Below, one piece after another: positions 51,360-60,467 of a stretch of 64,000 nt of DNA (position 1 is the stretch's first letter; every line of letters starts with the position of its first letter). The stretch covers positions 248,001-312,000 of the forward strand of contig NZ_BMQA01000008.1 in the NCBI RefSeq assembly GCF_014647875.1. The letters are read 5' to 3'. The notes below the pieces were generated by a model. The model searched no databases and was not told the DNA's origin. It saw only the letters and a list, made by a program, of their open reading frames with translations. The translations under genes were made by a program, and so were the position numbers. This stretch comes from Streptomyces brasiliensis (GTDB lineage: Bacteria; Actinomycetota; Actinomycetes; Streptomycetales; Streptomycetaceae).

Positions 51360-53624
51360 TTGCCCAGGTTCAGTGTCATTGTCCCCGCGTACAAGGTCCA
51401 GGCGTATCTGCACGAGTGCCTGGACTCGGTGCTCTCGCAGTCGTATCCCGATCTCGAACTGATCGCCGTGGACGACTGCTCACCGGACGCGAGCGGGGAG
51501 ATCATCGACGAGTACGCGGCCCGCGACTCGCGCGTGCGGGCCGTGCACCTGCCCGAGAACCAGGGACTGGGCCGCGCACGCAACGCGGGCATGGCGCACG
51601 CCGAGGGCGACTACCTGGTCTTCCTGGACAGCGACGACACCCTCACCCCGGGCGCGCTGCAGGCCGTCGCCGACCGCATCAAGGAGACGGGTGATCCGGA
51701 GGTCCTGGTCTACGACCACGCGCGCACCTACTGGACCGGTGAGGTGGTGCGCGACGAATCCGGGTCCCGGCTCACGCAGCAGGGCCCGGCCCCCTTCCGG
51801 CTCGCGGGCCGCCCGGAGCTGCTGCGGGTGCTGATGGTGGCCTGGAACAAGGCGTACCGCCGGGAGTTCGTGGAGCGCGAGGAGTTCACCTTCCCGCCCG
51901 GCTACTACGAGGACACGCCCTGGACGTACCCGGTCCTGATGGCGGCCGGGACCATCGCGACCCTCGACCGGGTGTGCGTGCACTACCGGCAGCGCCGCCG
52001 AGGCAGCATCCTCGGCACCACCAGCCGGAAGCACTTCGACATCTTCAAGCAGTACGACCGGGTCTTCGCGTACGTCGACGCACGCCCCGAACTGGCCGAA
52101 TGGCGGCCGGTGCTGTTCCGCCGCATGATCGACCACTTCTCGACGGTGTTCACCAAGCGCGACCGGCTGCCGCGCGGCAGCCGCGCAGCGTTCCTGCGCC
52201 AGGCGCGTGCCCACTGCCGCCGCCACCGCACCCCGGGCGCCGCCGTCCCCCTGCGCTCCCGCCTGCGGCACACCCTGGTCCGGCACGGTCTGCACCGCAC
52301 CTACCGCACGCTGCTACTGGCCCGCGCCGCGAGTGGTCGTACCGCCAAGGCCGCAGCCGGGCTCGCGCGCGCCCTGAGGGCGGCCGGCCTCCAGCTGCAC
52401 TACCGCATCCAGCTGCGCCTCCCCCTGCGCGCCGACCGTGCCGTCTTCGCCGCCTACTGGGGCCGCGGCCACGGCTGCAACCCTGGTGCGCTGGAGGCCG
52501 CGTTCCGCACGTACGCCCCCCACATCCGCACGGCGTGGATCGCGCACCCGCACTACACGGTCCCGCCGGGCCCGGCCCGGCTGCGCCCCGGCACGGCCGC
52601 CTACTGGACGGCGCTGGCCCGCTCCAAGTACCTGGTCAACAACGTCAACTTCGACCGCCGGCTGCGCAAGCGCCCCGGTCAGGTCTTTGTGCAGACCCAG
52701 CACGGCACCCCCCTCAAGCACATGGGCCTCGACCTCCAGGAGCGCCCGGCGGCGGCCCGCGGCATGGACTTCGCGGAGCTGCTGCGGGGCGTCGACAAGT
52801 GGGACTACGTGCTGTCCGCCAACCGCCACACCACCCTGACCTGGGAGCGGGTGTACCCCGGCGGCTACACGACGCTGGAGTACGGTTACCCGCGCAACGA
52901 CGTCTTCCAGCGCGCCACCTCGGCGGACGTGATCCGGCTGCGGGAGCAGCTGGGCGTCCCGGAGGGTTCGGTGGCGATCCTCTACGCCCCCACTCATCGC
53001 GACCACCACCGCACCCAGCGCCCCGTCCTCGACCTGGACCGGGTCCTGCGCCGCCTCGGCCCGCGCTTCGTGGTCCTCGCCCGCGCGCACTACTGGCACG
53101 ACGGGCGACTGACGCGCGGCGCGGAGAGCGCCCGCGTCATCGACGTCAGCGGACATCCGAGCGTGGAGTCCCTGTGCCTCGCCTCGGACGTGCTGGTCAC
53201 GGACTACTCGTCGATCATGTTCGACTACGCCAATCTCGACCGCCCGATCGTCGTCCACATCGAGGACCGCGAGGCCTACGAGGCGGCCCGTGGCACCTAT
53301 TTCGACCTGCGCTCGTGTCCGCCCGGCGCGGTGGCACGCAGCGAGGACGAGCTGATCGACATCTTCGCGACCGGCCACTGGCGCGGCTCCCGCTCGGCCC
53401 AGCTGCGGGCGGCGTTCCGGGAGCGGTTCTGCCCGTACGACGACGGACGCGCCGCCGAACGGGTCGTACGGCATGTCGTGCTGGGCGAGCCGGCGGGGCG
53501 GCCGGTGATCACCCCGCTCGCCGAACGGCACCCGGTTCCCTCGGTCGCGTCGGCACTCGCACGCTCCCCTCTGGCCACTGTTTCGCAACCTTCCGGACCT
53601 CTGCCCGTCACCGAGACCCGCTGA
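51360..53624 (+). CDS. bifunctional GT2 glycosyltransferase / CDP-glycerol glycerophosphotransferase (TagF-like), copy 1
   Basis: 754 residues from a TTG start (LPRFSVIVPAYKVQ), placed by comparison with copies 2 and 3, which start MPRF and VPRF. The GT2 domain covers about 3-250 (LELIAVDDCSPDAS, NQGLGRARNAGMAHAEGDYL, FLDSDDTLTPGAL). The TagF-type domain is at about 390-720 with VQTQHGTPLKHMG (catalytic His), LSANRHTTLTWERVYP, YAPTHRDHH and VTDYSSIMFDYA. Such enzymes add poly(glycerol or ribitol phosphate) chains to wall polymers from CDP-alditols. First of three tandem paralogues; from memory SCO2981. Confidence 0.9.
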   Translation: MPRFSVIVPAYKVQAYLHECLDSVLSQSYPDLELIAVDDCSPDASGEIIDEYAARDSRVRAVHLPENQGLGRARNAGMAHAEGDYLVFLDSDDTLTPGALQAVADRIKETGDPEVLVYDHARTYWTGEVVRDESGSRLTQQGPAPFRLAGRPELLRVLMVAWNKAYRREFVEREEFTFPPGYYEDTPWTYPVLMAAGTIATLDRVCVHYRQRRRGSILGTTSRKHFDIFKQYDRVFAYVDARPELAEWRPVLFRRMIDHFSTVFTKRDRLPRGSRAAFLRQARAHCRRHRTPGAAVPLRSRLRHTLVRHGLHRTYRTLLLARAASGRTAKAAAGLARALRAAGLQLHYRIQLRLPLRADRAVFAAYWGRGHGCNPGALEAAFRTYAPHIRTAWIAHPHYTVPPGPARLRPGTAAYWTALARSKYLVNNVNFDRRLRKRPGQVFVQTQHGTPLKHMGLDLQERPAAARGMDFAELLRGVDKWDYVLSANRHTTLTWERVYPGGYTTLEYGYPRNDVFQRATSADVIRLREQLGVPEGSVAILYAPTHRDHHRTQRPVLDLDRVLRRLGPRFVVLARAHYWHDGRLTRGAESARVIDVSGHPSVESLCLASDVLVTDYSSIMFDYANLDRPIVVHIEDREAYEAARGTYFDLRSCPPGAVARSEDELIDIFATGHWRGSRSAQLRAAFRERFCPYDDGRAAERVVRHVVLGEPAGRPVITPLAERHPVPSVASALARSPLATVSQPSGPLPVTETR

Positions 53625-53651
53625 ACGCCGTTTGTCCTACCAGGAGTCCCG

Positions 53652-53738
53652 ATGCCCTCCAGCTCCTCGCGGCCCACGCCGAGCAGGCCGTCCACGTGGC
53701 GGCCGGCCGGCCGGCCCGGTCGCGCCCGTACCACGTGA
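53652..53738 (+). CDS. possible 28-residue leader peptide before TagF-like copy 2
   Basis: The ATG at 53652 has a strong AGGAG five bases upstream and encodes MPSSSSRPTPSRPSTWRPAG and eight more residues, with several arginines. It stops 11 bases before the ATG of copy 2, whose own ribosome site is weak. It could serve translational coupling. It may equally be chance; there is no family to compare. Confidence 0.3.
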   Translation: MPSSSSRPTPSRPSTWRPAGRPGRARTT

Positions 53739-53749
53739 GAAAGAGCAGA

Positions 53750-55954
53750 ATGCCTCGCTTCAGCATCATCGTCCCGTCCCATGGGGTCGCGGGCCGGCTG
53801 TCCCAGGCGCTGGACTCGGTCCTGGCGCAGTCCTTCGGCGACCTGGAGCTGATCCCCGTCTGCGACGCGGCCGGCTCACCGGCGGCACTGGTCGCCGCCG
53901 GTCACGCCGAGCGGGACTCGCGGGTGGTCCCGGTCTGCTCACCGCCGTCCACCGGTCTGAGCGGGGCGCGCAACACGGGGATGCGGGCGGCGGGCGGCAC
54001 GTATCTGCTGTTCCTCGACGGCGACGACGTTCTCCTGCCCGGGGCCCTCGCGGCGCTCGACGCACGACTCGCGGACACCGGGGACCCGGACGTCCTGTAC
54101 TTCGAGCACGAGCGGCTGCCCTGGTGGGAGGGCGAGTCCACCAACCCCGTCGCCCCGCTGCTGGCCAAGACGCCGGACGAGGCGTTCACCCCCTCGCGGG
54201 CCCCCGCGCTCACCGGCGTGCCGTTCCCGGCATGGAGCGCCGCCTACCGCCGCTCCTTCGTCACCGACCACGAACTGGCCTTCCCCGACGGCAACTTCAC
54301 GGACATCGGCTGGAGCGGACTGACCACGATCGCCGCCGAGCGGATCGCCGTCCTGCGCTCGGTGCTGGTACGGCACCGGTTGCGGCGGCAGGGCAGCAGG
54401 CTGAACCTGCCGGGCGCGCACCACCACGAACTCCTCGACCAGGTGGCCCGGGTGCTGACCCGGGCCGCCGAGCAGGGCGTCACCGTCGAGCGGTCGCGTG
54501 CACTGTTCGAGCAGCTCTTCGCCGTCGTGCTGAAGACGGCCTCGCGGCCCGAGCGGCTGCCGTCCGGGCACCGGTCCTTCTTCCGCCGCGCGAGCCGTCT
54601 CTACCGGCGGCACCGGCCGAACGGGTACCCGGTACCGAGCGGCCGAGTAGGCGTGCAGCACCTGCTGCTGGCCGCGGGCTCGTACACGGCGTTCCGCGCG
54701 CTGCGGGGCGCCAACCGGACGGCGGCCAAGGTGGCGGAGCGCCTGCAGGGCCCGCGCATGCTGCGCACCCGCCTGTACTACCGGCGTGAGCTGCGCCGCC
54801 CGCTCGACCCCGACCTGGCCGTGTACTGCGCCTATTGGGGCCGCGGCTACGCCTGCAACCCGGCCGCGATCCATGCGAAGGCCCGCGAACTCGCCCCGCA
54901 CATCCGCTCGGTGTTCCTGGTCGAGGCCGAGCAGGCGCACGCCATGCCGGACGACGTCGAGTACGCGGTGATCGGCAGCCGCCGCTACTGGGAGGTACTG
55001 GCCCGCGCCACCTATCTGATCAACAACGCCAACTTCGCGGAGGGCGTGGTCAGGCGGCCCGGCAGCGTGCACGTACAGACCCAGCACGGAACCCCGCTGA
55101 AGACGATGGGCGTGGACCAGTCGACCTACCCTGTCGTGGCCGCCCGGACCGGCAGCTTCACCAAGCTGCTGGGCCGCGTCGACCGCTGGGACTTCAACCT
55201 CTCCGCCAACCGCCACTCCACCCAGATGTGGGAGCGCGCCTTCCCCGCCCGGTACGAGGCGCTGGAGTACGGCTATCCGCGCAACGACGTCTACTCCACG
55301 GCGACCGCCGACGACGTGGCCCGCGTCCGCAAGGAGCTGGGCATCCCCGAGGGCAGTAGGGCCGTCCTGTACGCCCCCACCCACCGCGACCACCACACCG
55401 GCTTCGAGACCGGTCTCGACCTGGAGGCCTTCTGCGAGGCGGCCGGCGAGGACGTGGTGGTCCTGCTGCGCGCCCACTACTTCTACGACCAGGGCCGCTC
55501 CCAGAGGCCCGGCAAGATCATCGACGTCACCGCGCACCGCTCCGCCGAGGACGTGTGCCTGGCCGCGGACGCGCTGGTCACGGACTACTCGTCGATCATG
55601 TTCGACTACGCCAACCTGGACCGGCCGATCGTCGTGTACGCCGACGACTGGGAGGTCTACCGGGAGACGCGAGGCGTCTATTTCGACCTCATGGCCGCGC
55701 CCCCGGGGCCGGTGGCGCACACGCCCGAGGAGCTGGCACGCGTCTTCCGCGACGGCTCGTACGCGGGCCCCGGGTCCAGGGCACTGCGGGCCGCCTTCCG
55801 CGAACGATTCTGCGAGTTCGACGACGGACGGGCCGCCGAGCGCGTCGTACGGCGGGTGCTGCTCGGCGAGCCGCCGGAGGCGATCCCTCCCGTGCTCCCG
55901 CTCGCCGAGCGCGTCCCCGCCCCCGCCCCTGCCGCGACCCTCGTGAGGAGCTGA
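53750..55954 (+). CDS. bifunctional GT2 / CDP-glycerol glycerophosphotransferase (TagF-like), copy 2
   Basis: 734 residues. The GT2 half is divergent (MPRFSIIVPSHGVAG, LELIPVCDAAGSPAALVAAG, FLDGDDVLLPGALAAL): the usual VDDxS after the first strand is VCDAAG, so donor binding may differ. The TagF half is canonical, with VQTQHGTPLKTMG, LSANRHSTQMWERAFP, LLRAHYFYDQG and VTDYSSIMFDYA. It probably extends an alditol-phosphate wall polymer. It precedes copy 3 by seven bases. Confidence 0.9.
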   Translation: MPRFSIIVPSHGVAGRLSQALDSVLAQSFGDLELIPVCDAAGSPAALVAAGHAERDSRVVPVCSPPSTGLSGARNTGMRAAGGTYLLFLDGDDVLLPGALAALDARLADTGDPDVLYFEHERLPWWEGESTNPVAPLLAKTPDEAFTPSRAPALTGVPFPAWSAAYRRSFVTDHELAFPDGNFTDIGWSGLTTIAAERIAVLRSVLVRHRLRRQGSRLNLPGAHHHELLDQVARVLTRAAEQGVTVERSRALFEQLFAVVLKTASRPERLPSGHRSFFRRASRLYRRHRPNGYPVPSGRVGVQHLLLAAGSYTAFRALRGANRTAAKVAERLQGPRMLRTRLYYRRELRRPLDPDLAVYCAYWGRGYACNPAAIHAKARELAPHIRSVFLVEAEQAHAMPDDVEYAVIGSRRYWEVLARATYLINNANFAEGVVRRPGSVHVQTQHGTPLKTMGVDQSTYPVVAARTGSFTKLLGRVDRWDFNLSANRHSTQMWERAFPARYEALEYGYPRNDVYSTATADDVARVRKELGIPEGSRAVLYAPTHRDHHTGFETGLDLEAFCEAAGEDVVVLLRAHYFYDQGRSQRPGKIIDVTAHRSAEDVCLAADALVTDYSSIMFDYANLDRPIVVYADDWEVYRETRGVYFDLMAAPPGPVAHTPEELARVFRDGSYAGPGSRALRAAFRERFCEFDDGRAAERVVRRVLLGEPPEAIPPVLPLAERVPAPAPAATLVRS

Positions 55955-55961
55955 CCGAGCC

Positions 55962-58175
55962 GTGCCCCGCTTCACTGTCATCGTCCCCTGTTTCAAGGTG
56001 CAGGGCTTCCTGCGTGAGTGCCTCGACTCGGTCCTGGAGCAGTCCTTCCACGACATCGAGCTGATCGCCGTGGACGACCGCTCCCCGGACGGCTGCGGCG
56101 CGATCCTCGACGAGTACGCCGAGCGCGACCCGCGCGTGACGGTGCTGCACCTGCCGGAGAACGTGGGCCTCGGCCGAGCGCGCAACGCCGGGCTGCCGCA
56201 CGCCACCGGCGACTACCTCTTCTTCCTCGACAGCGACGACACCCTCACCCCGGACGCGCTCCAGGCCGTCGCGGACCGGCTCGACGAGTCCGGCGACCCC
56301 GACGTGCTGGTCTTCGACTACGCCCGCGCCTACTGGTGGGGCGGGACGCGACGCAACGTTCTCGCGCACGTACTGGCCGAGGCCGGCGAGGGCACCTTCA
56401 CGGCCGCCGAACACCCGCAGATCCTCGATCTGTTGATGGTGGTGTGGAACAAGGTCTACAGCCGTGAGTTCGTGGAGCTGAACGGCTTCCGCTTCCCGCC
56501 CGGCTACTACGAGGACACGCCCTGGACGTTCCCGGTCATGCTCAGCGCCCGGCGCATCGTCGCCCTCGACCGGATCTGCCTGAACTACCGCCAGCGCCGC
56601 CAGGGCAACATCCTGTCCACCACCAGCCGCAAGCACTTCGACATCCACGAGCAGTACGAGCGGGTCTTCGCGTTCGTCGACGAGCATCCGCAGCTGTGGA
56701 CCTGGCGGCCGTATCTGCACCGCAAGATGGGCGAGCACTGTCTCGACATCCTCTCCAAGCCCGACCGGCTGCCGCCGTCCGACAAGGGCGAGTTCTTCCG
56801 GCGTACGGCCGAGATGTTCCACAGGCACCGGCCCGAGGACGCCCAGATGGACGGCGAGGTCGCGCTGCTGACCGGCTCGTATGCGATGTACCAGGTCAAG
56901 CGGCAGGCCGCGCGGGCGGGCCGGGAGGCCGAGCGGCGGACCCAGCAGATGCGCGGGACGGCGGCCGGCCGCGTACGGCGCTGCCGCTCCCGGCTCTACG
57001 CCCGCCGTCGACCGGACCCGGACCTCGCCGTCTACTCGGCGTGCTCGCACCGAGGCGTGCTCGGCGACCCGGCGGCGATCCATCGCACGGCGCGCGAACT
57101 GGCCCCGCACATCCGGGGCGTGTGGGTGGTCCGGGACCCGGAGGAGGCGGCGGAGGCGGGACTGCTGCCGGACGACGTCGAGCACGTGCTGCCCGACACC
57201 CCGCGCTGTCTGGAGGTCATGGCGCGGGCGACGTACTTCGTCAACAACGTCAACTGGCCCGGCATGCTGACGAAGCGCCCCGGCAGTGTGCACATCCAGA
57301 CGCACCAGGGCACCCCGCTCAAGTACAAGGGCGCCGACCTCGTGGACAAGCCCGGCGCCCGGTACGGCCTGGACGTGCCACAGATGCTGCGACGAGCCGA
57401 CCGCTGGGACTACAGCCTGGTCGCCAACCTCCACTCCGAGCTGGTGTGGGAGCGGGCCTACCCCTGCCACTTCACCTCGCTGCGCACCGGCAGCCCACGC
57501 AACGACGTACTGGTCGACCCGCCCGAGGACGCGGGCGCGTCCTTCCGGCTCCGGCACGGGATCCCGGAGGACCACACGGTCGTGCTGTACGCGCCGACCC
57601 GCCGCGACTACCGCCGCGGCGGCCATGCGGACCGCGTGGACCTGGCCCGGTTCGCCGCGGACCTGGGTGCGGGCCACACGCTCGTCGTCCGGCTGCACCC
57701 CATCCTCGCGACCGGACCCGCGCGCGGCCTCGGACTCACCGAACTGGACCGGCGCGGAGTGCTGGTGGACGCGACGGACGAGCCGCACGTCGAGGAGGTG
57801 ATGCTCGCCTCCGACGTGCTGGTCACCGACTACTCGGCCCTGATGTTCGACTACGCCAACCTGGACCGGCCGATCGTCGTCCACGCCGACGACTGGGCGA
57901 CGTACACCGCGAGCCGGGGCACCTACTTCGACATCACGGCCGAGGCACCGGGCCATGTGTCGTGTACCCACCGGGAGTTGGCGTGGCTGTTCGCCTCCGG
58001 GTCGTGGCGCGACGAGGAGTCGGCGGCGCGGCGGGCCGTGTTCCGGAGGCGCTTCTGCACGTTCGACGACGGACGGGCCGCCGAGCGGGTCGTACGGACC
58101 CTGCTGCTGGGCGAGACGGTGCCGGAGCCGACCGCCGAGCCGGTCGCCGGGCCCGACCTGGTGGCGTCGGCGTGA
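55962..58175 (+). CDS. GT2 / TagF-like protein, copy 3, with altered HGTP motif
   Basis: 737 residues from a GTG. The GT2 half closely follows copy 1 (VPRFTVIVPCFKVQGFLREC, LIAVDDRSPDGCG, FLDSDDTLTPDAL). In the TagF half, copies 1 and 2 have QTQHGTPLK but this copy has QTHQGTPLK, so the His before GTP becomes Gln and a His moves one place earlier. VTDYSSIM becomes VTDYSALM, and the usual LRAH region is VVRLHP. The alditol-phosphate transferase activity may be changed or lost. Its stop overlaps the next gene (GTGA). Confidence 0.88.
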   Translation: MPRFTVIVPCFKVQGFLRECLDSVLEQSFHDIELIAVDDRSPDGCGAILDEYAERDPRVTVLHLPENVGLGRARNAGLPHATGDYLFFLDSDDTLTPDALQAVADRLDESGDPDVLVFDYARAYWWGGTRRNVLAHVLAEAGEGTFTAAEHPQILDLLMVVWNKVYSREFVELNGFRFPPGYYEDTPWTFPVMLSARRIVALDRICLNYRQRRQGNILSTTSRKHFDIHEQYERVFAFVDEHPQLWTWRPYLHRKMGEHCLDILSKPDRLPPSDKGEFFRRTAEMFHRHRPEDAQMDGEVALLTGSYAMYQVKRQAARAGREAERRTQQMRGTAAGRVRRCRSRLYARRRPDPDLAVYSACSHRGVLGDPAAIHRTARELAPHIRGVWVVRDPEEAAEAGLLPDDVEHVLPDTPRCLEVMARATYFVNNVNWPGMLTKRPGSVHIQTHQGTPLKYKGADLVDKPGARYGLDVPQMLRRADRWDYSLVANLHSELVWERAYPCHFTSLRTGSPRNDVLVDPPEDAGASFRLRHGIPEDHTVVLYAPTRRDYRRGGHADRVDLARFAADLGAGHTLVVRLHPILATGPARGLGLTELDRRGVLVDATDEPHVEEVMLASDVLVTDYSALMFDYANLDRPIVVHADDWATYTASRGTYFDITAEAPGHVSCTHRELAWLFASGSWRDEESAARRAVFRRRFCTFDDGRAAERVVRTLLLGETVPEPTAEPVAGPDLVASA

Positions 58176-59438
58176 GGCCGCGCACCTGGGTGCTGCTCCT
58201 GGCCGTGGTGTTCGCGCTGCTCCAGCTCGCCAACGTGACCGGCCGGGACACCCCGGACTCCAAGAACTACGTGTCGTACGCGCTGAGCCTGGGCGGCGCG
58301 AGCAAGCGCGAGGCGGCCGCCGCCACCATCGACTGGGCCTGCTCGGGCGACGCGTCGATCGCCCGCCGCAACCAGAGCGTCAACGTGAACGACTTCCACG
58401 GCGCCGACCCCACCCGGCGGGTCCTGCAGCGGTGCCGCACCTCCGAATGGGGCGTGGTGGAGCGGCGCATGGCGGCCGGGCAGACCACCGGCCACACCGT
58501 CCCGTTCATGCCCGCGCGCTTTATGCGGATCTTCGAGGTACGGCCCGGCTATCCGGCGTTCCTGCTGCCCTTCGTCACGGTCCTCGGTGTGACGTGGGGC
58601 GTGTGGCTGGCGAGCGTGGCCGTCGCGGTGGCGGGCGGCATCCTCGTGTTCCTGATCCTGCGCACCCTGTCGGTCTCCGCGCCGCTCGCCCTGACCGGCC
58701 AGGCGCTGTACTACGTCCTGCCGTGCGGCACGACCGCCATGCGCCCGATGACCGAAGGCCTGATGCTGGCGCTGACCCTGACGGCGGTATGGGGCTGCGC
58801 GCTGTCCCTGACCGGCCGCCCACGCCCCGGGACGGCACTGGTCGGTGGCGCGTTGCTCGCCCTGTTCACGGTCAAGCATTCGCAGTCGCTGTTCCTCGGG
58901 CTGTGCGTTGCCGCCGCGGGCACGGCGGTCGCGGTACGACGCCGACGGCGCGGGCGGGTTCGTGGGCGCGGGGTCGTGGCGGTCACGGCCGCGGGCTGCT
59001 GCGCGGCGCTGGGCACGGTGCTGCTGGCGCGGCTGCTGCACTACCCGTCCGAGACCGAGAGCCTCCAGGACCTGCTCACCGGCCACTTCTCCCGCCCCGA
59101 CCGCGCCCACCCGTGGGCCGAACTCCTCCATCTGGAGGGCAACTTCTGGCTGGAGTGGGCGCGACGGCAACTGCGGGACCCGCTGTTCGCGGTGGCACTG
59201 GCCGCGGGGGCCTGGGGCGCGCTGCGGCGGCCGGCGTTCGGGACGTTCCTGCTGGCGGCCGCGTTCACCGGCATCCTCACCCAGGCCGGACACCCCGACA
59301 TCAACATCTGGGGCGAGCGGCTGATCGTGCTGGCATGGGTGCTTCCGGTGGTCGGCCTGCCGCTGCTGCTGGAACCGGTGTCCCTGCGCGGACTGGCACT
59401 GCCCGCGCAGGGACACGGCGAGCGGCGGGACGTCCGGG

Positions 59439-59449
<11 letters not shown>
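58172..59449 (+). CDS. polytopic membrane protein, probable GT-C type glycosyltransferase
   Basis: 425 residues with about nine membrane segments. The first helix (WVLLLAVVFALLQLANV) is followed by RDTPDSKNYVSYALSL in the first outer loop, where acidic residues sit as in GT-C polyprenyl-phosphate-sugar transferases. A long loop with three cysteines follows (WACSGDASIARRN, VLQRCRTSEWG). Function unproven; coupling to copy 3 through a GTGA overlap suggests a role in the same wall polymer, perhaps adding side sugars outside. Confidence 0.75.
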
Positions 59450-59852
<403 letters not shown>

Positions 59853-59930
59853 GAAAACCATCCCTCTCGAAATCAACGTTCGTGGTCCGGCGGCTCCGGT
59901 CCGGCCGCCCTCACGACCACAAGTAGAGCA

Positions 59931-59945
59931 CACAATTAAGTTGTG
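59931..59945. promoter_or_regulatory. OhrR operator between ohrA and ohrR
   Basis: CACAATTAAGTTGTG is a near-perfect palindrome close to the OhrR consensus TACAATTNAATTGTA as recalled. A second CACAA (59946-59950) and CACAAG (59961-59966) add partial sites. Reduced OhrR should bind here and repress both genes; peroxide oxidation of its cysteine releases it. Confidence 0.8.
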
Positions 59946-59969
59946 CACAACTCAATGACCCACAAGAGC

Positions 59970-59975
59970 TATCCT
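59970..59975 (+). promoter_or_regulatory. candidate -10 of a leaderless ohrR promoter
   Basis: TATCCT sits seven bases before the ohrR ATG at 59982. Transcription would then begin at or next to the A of ATG, giving leaderless mRNA, common in Streptomyces. No purine-rich ribosome site precedes the ATG, which agrees. The -35 is not clear. Confidence 0.45.
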
Positions 59976-59981
59976 TGACGC

Positions 59982-60467
59982 ATGACCGCCACACCCGCCC
60001 CCGCCGCCGAGGCGGACTGGCTCCGCCTGGACCACCAGATCTGCTTCTCCCTGCACGCCGCGTCCCGCGCCTTCAACGGCCTCTACCGCGTGCTGCTCAA
60101 GGACCTCGGCCTCACCTATCCGCAGTACCTGGTGATGCTCGTGCTCTGGGAGCAGGGCGATCTGCCGGTCAAGAAGCTGGGCGAGCATCTGCGCCTCGAC
60201 TCCGGCACGCTCTCGCCGCTGGTCAAGCGTCTGGAGGCGGCCGGCCTGGTGCGACGGGAGCGCAGCACGCGCGACGAGCGGTCCGTGGAGGTACGGCTGA
60301 CCGAGGAGGGCGCGGCGCTGCGCGAGCGTGCGCTGGAGGTGCCGCGCCGGATCGCCGCCGCGACCGGCTTCGACCCACACGAGATCGGCGAGCTGCGTGA
60401 ACGCCTCGACGCCCTCACCGCGGCGCTGGACGCGGCGGCCCTGCAGGAAGCACCGGGCTGTCCGTAG
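59982..60467 (+). CDS. ohrR: MarR-family organic peroxide sensor OhrR
   Basis: 161 residues. The peroxide-sensing N-terminal cysteine is in LDHQICFSLHAASRAF (about residue 21), followed by the winged helix (LTYPQYLVMLVLWEQGDLPVKKLGEHL, DSGTLSPLVKRLEAAGLVRR, STRDERSVEVRLTEEG). Only the one conserved sensing cysteine lies in the core, though another is near the C-terminus (EAPGCP). Its end overlaps the convergent glycosyltransferase gene by 53 bases. Confidence 0.95.
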   Translation: MTATPAPAAEADWLRLDHQICFSLHAASRAFNGLYRVLLKDLGLTYPQYLVMLVLWEQGDLPVKKLGEHLRLDSGTLSPLVKRLEAAGLVRRERSTRDERSVEVRLTEEGAALRERALEVPRRIAAATGFDPHEIGELRERLDALTAALDAAALQEAPGCP

